NCBI GenBank assembly: GCA_003427395.1
Contig: BFEA01000062.1
Location: 1,874,637-1,902,007, forward strand
Direction of reading: 5' to 3'
DNA: 27,371 bases
DNA from: Chara braunii
Taxonomy: Eukaryota > Streptophyta > Charophyceae > Charales > Characeae
Part shown: piece after piece, positions 1 through 8,482 of the stretch
Layout: every line of letters begins with the position of its first letter
Position numbering within the stretch: the stretch's first letter is position 1
Made by a program: the position numbers and the translations under genes
The notes under the pieces: model-generated
Told to the model about the DNA's origin: nothing
Seen by the model: the letters and a program-made list of their open reading frames with translations, nothing else
Database searches by the model: none

Positions 1-67
<67 letters not shown>
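1..67. repeat. (CT)15 followed by (CA)n microsatellite
   Basis: Fifteen CT units are followed directly by about 18 CA units with one interruption near 54. The tract abuts the point where the neighbouring chromovirus gag would start (see 68-171), so the microsatellite may have replaced or expanded at that gene's start. It reaches the window edge. Confidence 0.95.
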
Positions 68-171
68 TGTTGCATACTCGTGAAACACAGTCATAAGTAT
101 GGCGCAGATTCCCATAACCGACCAGATAATACATAGTTAATACAAATGCAAGCGGAAGACTTGAGATACCT
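68..171 (-). other. Chromovirus 5' leader and primer-binding site of an element extending off the left edge
   Basis: On the minus strand this stretch reads from a PBS-like block (151-171) towards a segment ending GTATGCAACA. The same two landmarks occur upstream of gag in chromovirus B: 15541-15560 for the PBS and about 15471-15482 for the pre-gag block, with GTCGGTT also shared between them. It therefore looks like the leader downstream of a 5' LTR, although the LTR at 172-1180 also has a polypurine tract on its other side. The gag that should follow lies beyond the window. Confidence 0.6.
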
Positions 172-549
172 TGGACTGACTCGGACTGCAATCGAATACT
201 CTCAAACATTCATCAGGGGTGTGAAGGCCCTGGCCTCCGACATAGACGAAAGGCCAGGGACTGAGATCATCCACGGACGAAGGGAGAGAGGAGAGAGACG
301 AAAGGCGGAGAAATGTCAGAAGTGACGAAAATCCGAAATGTCGCGAATGCCAAGTCTCACAATATCTCAGATATCGATCCCACAATGTCAAGTACATCTT
401 CAGAAGGAAGATGAAATCATATCCCCAAGTAGTCCTCAATTCGTAGTCCCAATGTCGCTGTTCCCAATGTTATCAGAATTCGTAACCATCCTTCATACTG
501 CAGTAGTCCCGTAGGAGAACCCAGAAGTAGACTGAGTCTGAGAAGGTAG

Positions 550-596
<47 letters not shown>

Positions 597-1180
597 AGAG
601 AGAAGCGGTGGAGGAGATGAGGGAAAGAAGGCGAAGCCTTCCTCCCTGGTACCTGGCACAGTAGCTATGGCGCTGCAAGGGGGCCGGGCCGGTAACTGGC
701 GCTGCGCCCAATGCTGCGCTAATCCTCTCGCCGCTAAACTCTTGCTCTCTCGCTGCTCCTCGCTGTGTTGCAGCGCTGTGCTAATGGAGCTAACGCTGAA
801 CCGCTGCGCTAATCCTGAAGACTAACCTCCAGTCCATACTAACCTACCGCTGAGGCTGGTACCCAGCCTTTTGTAGTGCTGGGCCGGCCTCCTACCTGCT
901 GGTACCTACCGGCCTGGACCGTTGATCTGAATCAACGGTCCAGTTTTGAACTGGACTTGGCGCCTAAATTGGCAGCCTTTGAAACTGCGCCGCCGGTAGG
1001 TCCTATGCTGGACCGGTACCGGCCTTGTGGCCGTTTGCCTGGCCTCTATCCCAGGCCTGCCTGGACCGGCGTACCCCTGGCCTACCTGGGCCTTATCGGA
1101 ACCGTCGTCCCCTTTAGGCTTACCCTGCCTATCTGGAACCGGGCCCTAACTGGGGCCCATGTGGCTCAGAATGCCACGCA
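172..1180 (-). repeat. LTR of chromovirus A (about 1.0 kb)
   Basis: The bounds come from three signals. On the minus strand a G-rich polypurine tract (1181-1192) immediately precedes a TG start (TGCGTGGC...). The other end is ...GTCCA, next to the PBS-like block at 151-171. The LTR holds a (GA)n run at 553-591 and the phrase AATCCTGAAGACTA (about 811-825), which also occurs in the LTR of element B (16163-16177). The two LTRs are otherwise strongly diverged. It carries no credible gene; open frames through it are low-complexity. Confidence 0.7.
553..591. repeat. (GA)n microsatellite inside LTR A
   Basis: About 19 AG units in a row. LTR B has a shorter CT run at the corresponding place (15901-15919), so a dinucleotide tract seems an old property of this LTR family. 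Confidence 0.95.
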
Positions 1181-1192
1181 CTCCCCCCCTTG
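1181..1192 (-). other. Polypurine tract of chromovirus A
   Basis: The minus strand reads CAAGGGGGGGAG directly before the TG that opens the LTR and 10 bases after the end of the integrase frame. This is the usual place for the plus-strand primer of a Ty3/gypsy element. Confidence 0.75.
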
Positions 1193-1201
1193 AAGACCGA
1201 G

Positions 1202-3420
1202 CTAACTGCGAGGGCGAAGCTGTCTGCCCAATGTCCGTACGGGGCGGGCAGGTTGGGCAGCTTCCTTAGCAAGTCGCTGTTTTTCGTAATGCGCGAAGAT
1301 GAGGGGTGCTGTCGCCTTCAGGTCAGCTCTTGAAATCCAGCGCGTGTCGTTCGGATCGCATTGCTTAAATGTAACTTTGTACTGCATAGGCTTGTTGCCA
1401 TGTTTGCGATGCGTAAGAACGCGGTCGACCTCCTGATGACCATCCATTGAAGGAGGGTCCTGTGACCGTCTGCCCGGGAAATCCGCTGCGGAGGCTGGAG
1501 TGTAGACCGCCAGCTTTGAAGCGTGAAATATCGGGTGGACCGTCAAATGCAAGGGAATTTCAATGATGAAAGATGGACCCGCTGGGTCGTCGCCAGCTGC
1601 TGAAGTGACCATCCATGGTCCAAACCACTTAGGGAGGAGCTTGCACGAGACGTGCTGCTCGAGCGCGAATTCCTCGGAGGTGACAAAAACTAGGTCGCCA
1701 GCGCGTATTGGACATGGGATGCGACGCCGGTTCGCTTGCTGCTGCATACGGACCTGAGCCTTTTGCATGTTTGTGCGGGCTTTGGCCAGCAGTTCCTTGT
1801 ACTTCCGTGTAGAAGCAGGGGAGCAAGCGGCGTCGATATCGGCAGCCCGTGGAAGCGAAATGTCTGCGAAGATACGTCCTTTCCGTCCACCATGGTGCAA
1901 CTCGAANGGAGTCACGCCAATCGCCGGGTGCACCGAAGTGTTGTAGGCGAACTCGATGTCGGGAAGGCGGTCAACCCAGTCCTTCTGATCCGGGCGGATA
2001 AGTGTGCGGAGCATCATCTGCGCAGTCTGGTGTGCACGTTCCATTTGCCCATCCGTTTGAGGATGCCGTGCGGAACTTGGTTTCATGCTGGTGCCGGATT
2101 CCACCATGAGTGCCGTCCAAAAGGCCGACATGAAACGAGTGTCGCGGTCGCTGACGACGTCTTCCGGAACGCCGTGGCTGCAAAACCAGCCGGTATGCAA
2201 AAATCGTGCGAGCTCAGGAGCCGTCGCATGATACTTGCATGGAAGAAATCGAGCGTACTTGCTCAAACGGTCAACGACCGTGAGAATACCGTCATGGCCA
2301 AGGCGATCACGAGGGAAAGGGCCGGTCACATCCATAGCAATGGAGAAACCCGGTTCCCGAGGAATCAGCAATGGTTTCAGTTCGCCATACGGGAGCTGAT
2401 GGCGCCCTTTGTTCCGGTGGCAAACTGCACATGACTGAATGTACCGGTTGACGTCGCTGATGATGTCCGGCCAATGAAATCGCTAGCGGAGTCGTGCTAG
2501 TGTGCATGCGACGCTAAGGTGTCCCGCCAGCCACGAATCGTGGTATTCGCCAAGGAGGCGAGTGCACAAGATGCGGTCTTGGGGAACACACAACAAGTCC
2601 TTGCCTCGTGTATGAAGAAGCAAGTAGTCGTCGACAATGCGATAGTTGCTTGCCGGCGGGTGATCCGATGATAAGTCCGCACAGAGTGTGCAGAAACCCG
2701 GATCCGACTTGTAGCCGTTTATGAAATGTTGTTGCAGGTTCTCGTCGAGGCCAAATGTGGAGTGCACCAAGGCTCAAAGATCAGGTCTTCGTGAGAGAGC
2801 ATCCGCTGCCTTGTTCGAGGAGCCCAGAATGTGCTTGGAGGTGAAGTCGAACTGGTCAATGAAGTACATCCATCGACCGATCGTGCTGCTCACCCTGTCT
2901 TGCGTCTTGTAATACGTCAACGGATTGTTGTCCGTTGCCCACGTGAATCGCCGACGCCCGAGGAGAAAGTGACGCCAACGCTTAAGTACGGTGACAAAAG
3001 CTAACAGCTCTTTCTTCCTCGCATCATCAAGAGTGTTGATGGGCAGCACCTTTTGGCCGAAGTACTCAACCGGATGCCAGTCTGTGCCGTCATGCTGTTC
3101 CAAAACCGCGCCAATGCCATAACCCGAAGCGTCCGTAGTCACTTTGGTGGGCAAGGTCGGGTCATAGATGCTTAAGACGGGAGCTTGAAGCAAGGCCGTC
3201 TTCAGCGTGTGAAACGCATGTCGGGCTTCGTCGCTGAACTCGAAGGGCACCAAGGGGGACTGAAGTCGCGACAATGGTGCAGCGATGCGTTGAAATCCTT
3301 TGACGAAGCGCATGTAGTATGATGCCAAGCCGAGAAAGGAGCGGACGTCGGTAGTACACTTGAGGTCCGACCAATCTTGAATGGCTTGTACCTTGTCCGC
3401 GAGCGGTGTCGGGCGCATCG
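1202..3420 (-). pseudogene. pol: Chromovirus pol fragment: RT end, RNase H, integrase, chromodomain
   Basis: One reading frame runs the whole length, broken only by TGA at 2774-2776 (after AADALSRRPDL) and TAG at 2483-2485 (ARLR*RFHWP). Visible parts in order: RT/RNase H linker from RPTPLADKVQAIQDW; RNase H with TDAS (about 3133), KKELLAF, TDNNPL and the final ADALSR; an H2C2 finger with paired His (EYHDS, AGHLS) and SCAVCH; an integrase core with Asp at about 2331, Asp at about 2148 (VSDRDTRF) and Glu at about 2040 (DGQMERAHQ), the last two 35 residues apart as in DDx35E; and the GPF/PKWFGP region. Last comes a chromodomain (about 1290-1440, EVDRVLTHRKHG ... W) that in this clade binds histone tails to steer insertion. 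An N at 1907 leaves one residue unknown. The downstream end is natural (stop at 1202). Confidence 0.93.
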
Positions 3421-3571
3421 GTCCGGCACCGCACGAGGCAGCGCGGGACCCTCCCGGCCGCGTCACGCAGGAGTTGGATCTAAATCCTTCGTCACAAATA
3501 TACATGGAGCTTCCGCAAGCCGCTACGGCCGAGTGCGCCAGCCACACCTCTCGCGATCCCCTACGACAGGA

Positions 3572-3672
3572 TAGGGCCTACGCGAGGCACAACTTACCTC
3601 CACCTTACGGGAGCTGTCACCNTAGGGCCTACGCGAGGCACAACTTACCTCCACCTTACGGGAGCTGTCACC
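3572..3672. other. 50-bp perfect duplication around a single N (assembly join)
   Basis: Bases 3572-3621 and 3623-3672 are identical and are separated by one N at 3622. This is what results when two contigs with an unrecognised 50-bp overlap are scaffolded with a minimal gap. One copy should probably be removed. Confidence 0.88.
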
Positions 3673-4035
3673 TCCCTTCGGTGGGCGTATCCCCGCCGAG
3701 CTACCAGTCCACAGTACGAAAGCTAATCAGTTGCAATCGCAGAGGTGGACCAGCCGAGGGTGTTTCTCGTTCGCTGTAGCATAGGGGGTACGCGCGGTAA
3801 TACGCCTCTATCAGACCCGCACGCGGACCGACATCTTGGGTGGGCTGAGGTCCCAAGCGCGGCTCGGCGTCGGTCGACTAGGACGCATCCCACACACCAC
3901 GCACACACCACTTTACGAACACAAAAATAAAACACACACACACACCGAACAACGCGACAACGCTCCTAGCCCCTCGGTAGCCATCCCATAACTTTCCGAC
4001 GCGAAAATCGGATAGGCGTCGCGCGCGAGCCTTGA

Positions 4036-4042
4036 TATAAAA
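4036..4042 (+). promoter_or_regulatory. Candidate TATA box
   Basis: TATAAAA in an otherwise GC-rich setting, followed about 30 bases later by ACTCATATCAACTC, a plausible start region. No transcript-level support exists, and no gene directly downstream could be assigned. Confidence 0.22.
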
Positions 4043-4480
4043 CCGCGCGGACGAAGGGCTAACTCATATCAACTCGCAATGCAAACGTCGCAAACAGTCG
4101 CAATGATGGCGTACTATATAGTGCCCATAACCGTGCGGTCCTCGTTAATCTCGAGGGTCGCATTCGACACTCAAGTGTCGCCTGACACGCGCCTTGAGGG
4201 TTAATCTCTCGACGCTGGACAACCGCCAAGCGCGGTTGAAGACTACACACCCTCTTCTGCACTCTGTGCAGGGTGGGGCAAATAGGCTCTGCACGGGGGC
4301 AGATTCCTTCCCTGTAGAGTCTAGGGCTTGGGATGTCCTGGACAGGGACCTTGAATCCCGACCCAAGACCAACGTCCAACCATGAAAATCTCTAAGAAGC
4401 AAAGGATAAAAGGGGATCTCCCTTTTCTCTCAAATCATAACCTGGTTAACCCTTATGCGCAATTACAGTAGGCCTGTCAA

Positions 4481-5177
4481 ATACTCGGGGTATTCGAAAA
4501 TATATGAGGGTTAATTATATGGGACGATCACTTCTCACTGTCACAGTGGGACTCCTCTCAACCATATATGTATGTAATCGCAGGTAATCATATCCAGAGT
4601 CCGAACCACAACCATACCTGCAATCACACCAAAGATCCAACACAAGTCCACACACTACACGGGGTCAACTTCAAACATTCCTTGCACTCATACCCCTCGC
4701 TTCAGCCATACAAGCCTCACTCGTGCAACTCTTAAATAAATACTCAGTACTTTTGTTGGATCATTCAATAAAGTCCGGGTAAAAACACAACAAAACAGTT
4801 CAATCACAAGGCTAAAGCCTTTAGGTTGAGTGGCAGGAGTGAATTGGAGTTGAATCGTAAACCGACGAATCGGCAACCGACCTGTTATCAGTGATAACAG
4901 ACGATGATCCTCAAGGGATCAACCTGAATCTAACCCTGAACTTGAATCAAACAATCAAGAGGACCTGTAACACATGACAGGTCAATGCCCCAAGCTAAAC
5001 CTATAAGTCCATGGAGAACAATCTCCATATCATGATCTTACCCAAATCATCCTAGTTAACTATATCTAAGCCTACCTCTAAGCAAGTGCCCAAAAAAAGG
5101 TAGGTTCATGGCGAAATCTCCCCTATTCAGAGTGGATTACCAGAATCGCCACCTGTGAAAATATAATCTATCTCCTT
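4481..5177. other. AT-rich non-coding stretch with perfect palindromes
   Basis: Composition switches to AT-rich and stays so until about 5.8 kb. It contains a perfect 19-bp palindrome at 4882-4900 (CTGTTATCA, central G, TGATAACAG) and a shorter one near 4536 (CACTGT-C-ACAGTG). No coding region is recognised. It may be the LTR or leader of the plus-strand element whose gag follows at 6337. Confidence 0.5.
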
Positions 5178-5746
5178 CAAACTAAGAAAATTTCGGCAGC
5201 GCTTCCTGTAGGAAGAGTGTCTTTCCATAATTTATATAAGTCCAAATATTAAAGCATAAATAATCTTTAACTCTGGAAAGTCAAATTCTGTCTAACTCCC
5301 TGAATTAGTAGAAATTCGGACAGCACTCCCTTTAGAAAGGGAGACTTCCCAGATTTATACTAAGTCAGATATGAACTCAAAAGACAACTTGAGTTCAACT
5401 TAGACAAGATTTAACTAACTCNTTAGTTTTGCAGAAATTTCGGCAGCACTCCCTTTAGAAAAGTGTTATTCCAAAACTTGTACAAAGCTAAGTCTAGAAC
5501 TTGAGAATAACTTTGACTTCTCAAAATCCAATTTTGTCTAACTCCCTGAATTAGCAAAAATTTGGGCAGCACTTCCTTTAGAAAAGGAGAATTTCCAGAT
5601 TTTTACTAGGTAAGATATAAAGAAAAAACAAGTTGAACTTTGACAAGTCAACAATTGACTAACTCCTTGGATTTGTAGAAATTTCGGCAGCGCTTTCCGT
5701 AGAGAAAGTAGCTTGCCAAGATTTATACAAAGTCAAGTACAAAAAA
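5178..5746 (+). repeat. Tandem repeat, about 5 copies of ~123 bp, each with a small hairpin
   Basis: The anchor TTTCGGCAGC (or a close variant) recurs at about 5191, 5314, 5438, 5561 and 5681, a period of 121-123 bp. Copies differ at many positions but share the order: AACTCC..., TTTCGGCAGC, a short inverted repeat, then AGATTTATAC and an A/T-rich spacer. The inverted repeat changes from copy to copy while staying paired: CTTCC/GGAAG (5202-5215), CTCCCTTT/AAAGGGAG (5326-5343), CTTT/AAAG (5453-5463), TCCTTT/AAAGGA (5574-5588), CTTTC/GAAAG (5693-5708). An N sits at 5422. Confidence 0.85.
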
Positions 5747-5944
5747 TAATCCCAGCAAATGCGAGAATTGATCTAAGTAAAAAAAACTTAGCTCAGAAAA
5801 TGCAGGAATTGAAACTAACTCATAAAGCTCTAGCACGCGGCGAGCGACTAAAGCAACTACCTATCAAACTGAAACTCAGACCAAGTAGTAACCTCACTCA
5901 GCCACATGCAGGCCAAACCACAAAGGTTCGAAGCAGTGCAAAAC

Positions 5945-5997
5945 TGGGCTGGAAAGCCCGACGGCGTTCGAATTCGAAAATGGGCTGGAAAGCCCGA
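5945..5997 (+). repeat. Two tandem GGAA-tetraloop hairpins
   Basis: The block TGGGCTGGAAAGCCCGA occurs at 5945-5961 and 5981-5997. Each folds as GGGCT, loop GGAA (a GNRA tetraloop), AGCCC. The pair sits 340-390 bases before the gag-like start, in a GC-rich segment (about 5940-6195) that interrupts AT-rich DNA. GNRA hairpins are known in retroviral packaging leaders; a role here is inference. Confidence 0.6.
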
Positions 5998-6175
5998 GCG
6001 TTCGAAGCCCGCCCGAAAAAAAAAATGTGCGGGGGGGCGGGGAGGCTGCCACGGGCCCAGACACATCAAAACTGGCCTCCCCCCCCCCCCTGCGCAAAAA
6101 TGCGTTGGGCCCACCCGGGGGCAAACCGGGGGACCCGACCAGCCGGGCCGCCCGGGACCCCTGCCGGACGATGGC

Positions 6176-6194
6176 TGGGCCGCCGGGCGGCCCA
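6176..6194. other. Perfect 19-bp GC palindrome followed by a T-rich run
   Basis: TGGGCCGCC, central G, GGCGGCCCA. About 16 bases later comes a run of nine T, then CTTTTTG. As RNA it would form a very stable stem just upstream of the gag-like frame. Its function is unknown. Confidence 0.6.
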
Positions 6195-6336
6195 GATTTT
6201 AACACAGCTTTTTTTTTCTTTTTGTTTTACAAAACATCATAACACTCGTTTCCGATTGGTTTGTTTCCTGTTTGTGAATCCCAATGAGAATTTTTATTTT
6301 TATTTTTTTTTCTGACTTGTTTTCCCCGAAAACAAA

Positions 6337-7594
6337 ATGGCTGAAGGTGCTGTGTCCAGTAATCCTGAACAGGGCAGGGAAGAAACGAAGCCCCTGGCTG
6401 AACAGGATCTGCAGGATGCTGCAGTGAAGGCTGCAGAAGAAGCTGGCGTCGCTGCACAGCGGGAATTAGATCGGGTGGAAAGNGAGAAAGCAGAAGCAGA
6501 GAAGAAGGGAAAGGAAGTGGCCAGAAGGGCTGAGTTACTAGATACTTTTGCCAAGGCCACTACAGACGGCCGTGTTNCTGAGATTACATAGAAAACTTCA
6601 AAGTCGTTCGTATTGGAATCCGTTCATACCTGGGATGTGTTCACAAGNTGGGATGACCGGATCTCAACATTGGAATCCAAGGTATCATCGATGGATAAAA
6701 TGCTGCAACATTTGTCGACAGTGTTCTTCCATCATTTCCCTCCTCCTCCTCCTGTTCCCTCTCCTGCTCCCCATTCTTCTACCCATCCATCTCCCAGTCA
6801 TACCACACCATCCAGTTGCTCACAGACTTCCAGATCAGGCTCACCCAAGAACCAGCAAAAAGGGAAACCAGCAAAAAGGAAAACCGGTGGACCAGCCATC
6901 AGTGCAATTCAGCCAAGACAGTGGTTCCCCAAGATGGCCCAGCCCGAGAAGTTCACAAGGGAAGACCCCAAAGTGGAGGTCTCTGAGTAGATACCTCAGA
7001 TGAGGTCTTACCTCAGGAGCTACACCTGTCAGAAGTGGACAAGGCGCGTGCCACAGTGGCCTTTCTTGGAGGTGCTGCTCTGAAGCGGGCCGATTCTGAG
7101 GCCAACAAGGCTCAGAAAAGTTCCGTGGTTGGACATCTGCAACAGGTCTGGATGTAGTCTTCCCGGGCAAGGAGGAGAGGTTTGTTGACAAGGAAAGAGC
7201 ACACAAGGCATCCGATGAGCTGATCAGGATCCGTCAGACTAAGTGGTAGGGATCCCTCTCACGACTGTACTCAAAATGGGAGAAGTTGATCTCTACTCCC
7301 GGTTTGTCCATGTCAGAAGAGGTCAAACCGAAGTGGTTTACCCGGGCTGCCCTGGATGCCTATGCACATGCCCTGTATGTTACCTGTCTCTTATACACAT
7401 CTAGATGTGTATAAGAGACAGCACGACTGTACTCAAAATGGGAGAAGTTGATCTCTACTCCCGGTTTGTCCATGTCAGAAGAGGTCAAACCGAAGTGGTT
7501 TACCCGGGCTGCCCTGGATGCCTATGCACATGCCCTGTATGTTACTGGTTACAAGGACTGGCTGTCTTTTGGCAAAGCAGCCCAGTATATCTGA
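6337..7594 (+). pseudogene. gag: Gag-like protein of a plus-strand retroelement, broken
   Basis: It starts at ATG 6337 (MAEGAVSSNPEQ). A charged coiled coil (about residues 20-75, with ELDRV, EKAEAEKKGKEV) is followed in the same frame by TAG at 6589-6591, a second helix (WDDRISTLESKVSSMDKML) and a Pro/Ser/Thr-rich linker (PPPPPVPSPAP). A gag-like core then begins at QPEKFTREDPKVEVSE, ending in TAG at 6988-6990 where a Trp is expected. It resumes in other frames: HLSEVDKARATVAFLGGAAL (about 7023-7082), RAHKASDELIRIRQTK, then STPGLSMSEEVKPKWF to AAQYI* at 7594. These match the general plan of retrotransposon gag (helix, substrate-length linker, retrotrans_gag domain). The frame is interrupted by stops and shifts, Ns at 6483, 6577 and 6648, and an adapter at 7384-7421 with a 124-bp duplication. 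No pol follows. It is a different family from the gag at 14357. Confidence 0.7.
7260..7545. other. Artefact: Nextera mate-pair junction adapter between two 124-bp copies
   Basis: Bases 7384-7402 (CTGTCTCTTATACACATCT) and 7403-7421 (AGATGTGTATAAGAGACAG) are the two Tn5 mosaic ends back to back, i.e. the Illumina Nextera mate-pair junction adapter. The 124 bases before it (7260-7383) and after it (7422-7545) are identical. It is an untrimmed library read built into the assembly, not biology. The peptide MCIRDS encoded across it is a known database contaminant signature. Confidence 0.97.
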
Positions 7595-7662
7595 ACAAAC
7601 AATAGTTCATGATCTTTCAATGACTTAACCCTTCATACCCAGCTTACATAAGGCATAAAGTC

Positions 7663-8482
7663 AGGCCACCCAAACTTATGGAATGTGCCTAACTTAGCCA
7701 AAGAGTATACACAAAACAGAGGGCACAACTACTTCTCTCTTCTTTGGGCATATGACTAGACCATTCTAGTCGCCCTGAACTGTTTAAAATATCCAAATTA
7801 TATATATCTGTCTTCTCCTTTGTCTTCTAAGGCTGCATATGACTGAACTAACTTAAGTTCAGTCTGCCCCAGTTTACCACCAATTTTATTCTTAGTTATA
7901 CTCTCTTCAGGTTGTGATAGGCTATAGTCAGACCACCTAAACTTATAGAACAGTCTGATTAGCTCGTGCTTAAAATAGAGTAGTAGTAAAATTTAGCCAA
8001 GTTGTAACCATTGGGTTCCACAATGTGCGAGGCTTTGAGCCAGACCCCCTGAACTTACAGAAGGATCTAACTCTCTACCTGATCCATTTCTCTCTAATCC
8101 AATATGTGCGTGACATTGGGCTAGATCACCTGAACTTACAGAATAGTCTGCCGGTTCATTTTCTCTGAATAAAAGCAGGAAGAGACTAAGCCACCTAAGC
8201 TTATAGAACAACTTAGACCTCCTCGTTCAGAATCAAATAAAAAGAAGGAAACCCAAAGTAAACAAGGCGGCCAAGGCACCTGAACTTACAGAACGCGCTT
8301 GGTCCCTGAAAAAGTCAAACATAGTCAGCCCTCTCCAGTCAGAGCAGTCAGGCCACCTAAACTTATAGAACAGTCTGACCCTCCATGAGCAATCAGACCC
8401 CCTAAACTTATAGAAGGGTCTGACGCTCCATGCAAACCAAAATAAACAAAGCATTGAGTCTCCCCGAACTTATGGGGACCTC
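7663..8482 (+). repeat. Array of nine hairpins with constant loop and varying stems
   Basis: A motif close to CACCTAAACTTATAGAACA recurs nine times (about 7667, 7934, 8047, 8127, 8191, 8277, 8354, 8400, 8465), flanked each time by short arms that pair. Arms: AGGC/GCCT (7663-7690), TCAGAC/GTCTGA (7928-7958), AGACCC/GGATCT (8042-8068), AGAT/GTCT with wobble (8123-8149), CTAAG/CTTAG (8186-8216), CCAAG/CTTGG (8271-8302), TCAGGC/GTCTGA with wobble (8348-8378), TCAGACCC/GGGTCTGA (8393-8423), TCCCC/GGGGA (8461-8478). Spacing is irregular, 45-265 bp. Two further perfect hairpins lie in or just before the array: GACTAGA/TCTAGTC (7754-7771) and GACTGAACT/AGTTCAGTC around the loop AACTTA (7841-7864). 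No coding function is seen. Confidence 0.8.

Larger units (their letters stand above)
172..3420 (-). mobile_element. Ty3/gypsy chromovirus A, 3' half only
   Basis: On the minus strand the order is end of RT, RNase H, H2C2 zinc finger, integrase core, chromodomain, polypurine tract, LTR. This is the standard pol order of the chromovirus clade. Everything upstream of the RT/RNase H connection (gag, protease, most of RT, 5' LTR) is absent: recognisable homology stops at about 3420 and unrelated GC-rich sequence follows. The missing part corresponds almost exactly to what element B (12585-16396) retains. Two in-frame stops show that it is dead. Confidence 0.9.
3421..4480. other. Unassigned stretch, no gene recognised
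   Basis: GC-rich sequence with a short CA-rich run (about 3891-3945). A TATAAAA box sits at 4036-4042, inside TTGATATAAAACCGCG, with GC-rich sequence on both sides, and could be an LTR promoter. No protein homology is seen in six frames. If the gag-like pseudogene at 6337 belongs to an LTR element, its 5' LTR should lie somewhere between here and about 5.9 kb, but I cannot mark the ends. Confidence 0.5.

Noticed and set aside
417-711. Leu/Ser-rich minus-strand frames
   Set aside because: Translations of the (GA)n microsatellite inside LTR A.
876-1193. 105-residue plus-strand frame
   Set aside because: It lies wholly in LTR A, antisense to the element, with no domain.
7405-7605. Open frame beginning MCIRDS
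   Set aside because: It starts inside the Nextera junction adapter; the rest is the duplicated gag-like sequence.
7663-8482. CRISPR-like array
   Set aside because: The setting is eukaryotic, spacing is irregular (45-265 bp), the repeats vary and there are no spacers of constant length or cas genes.
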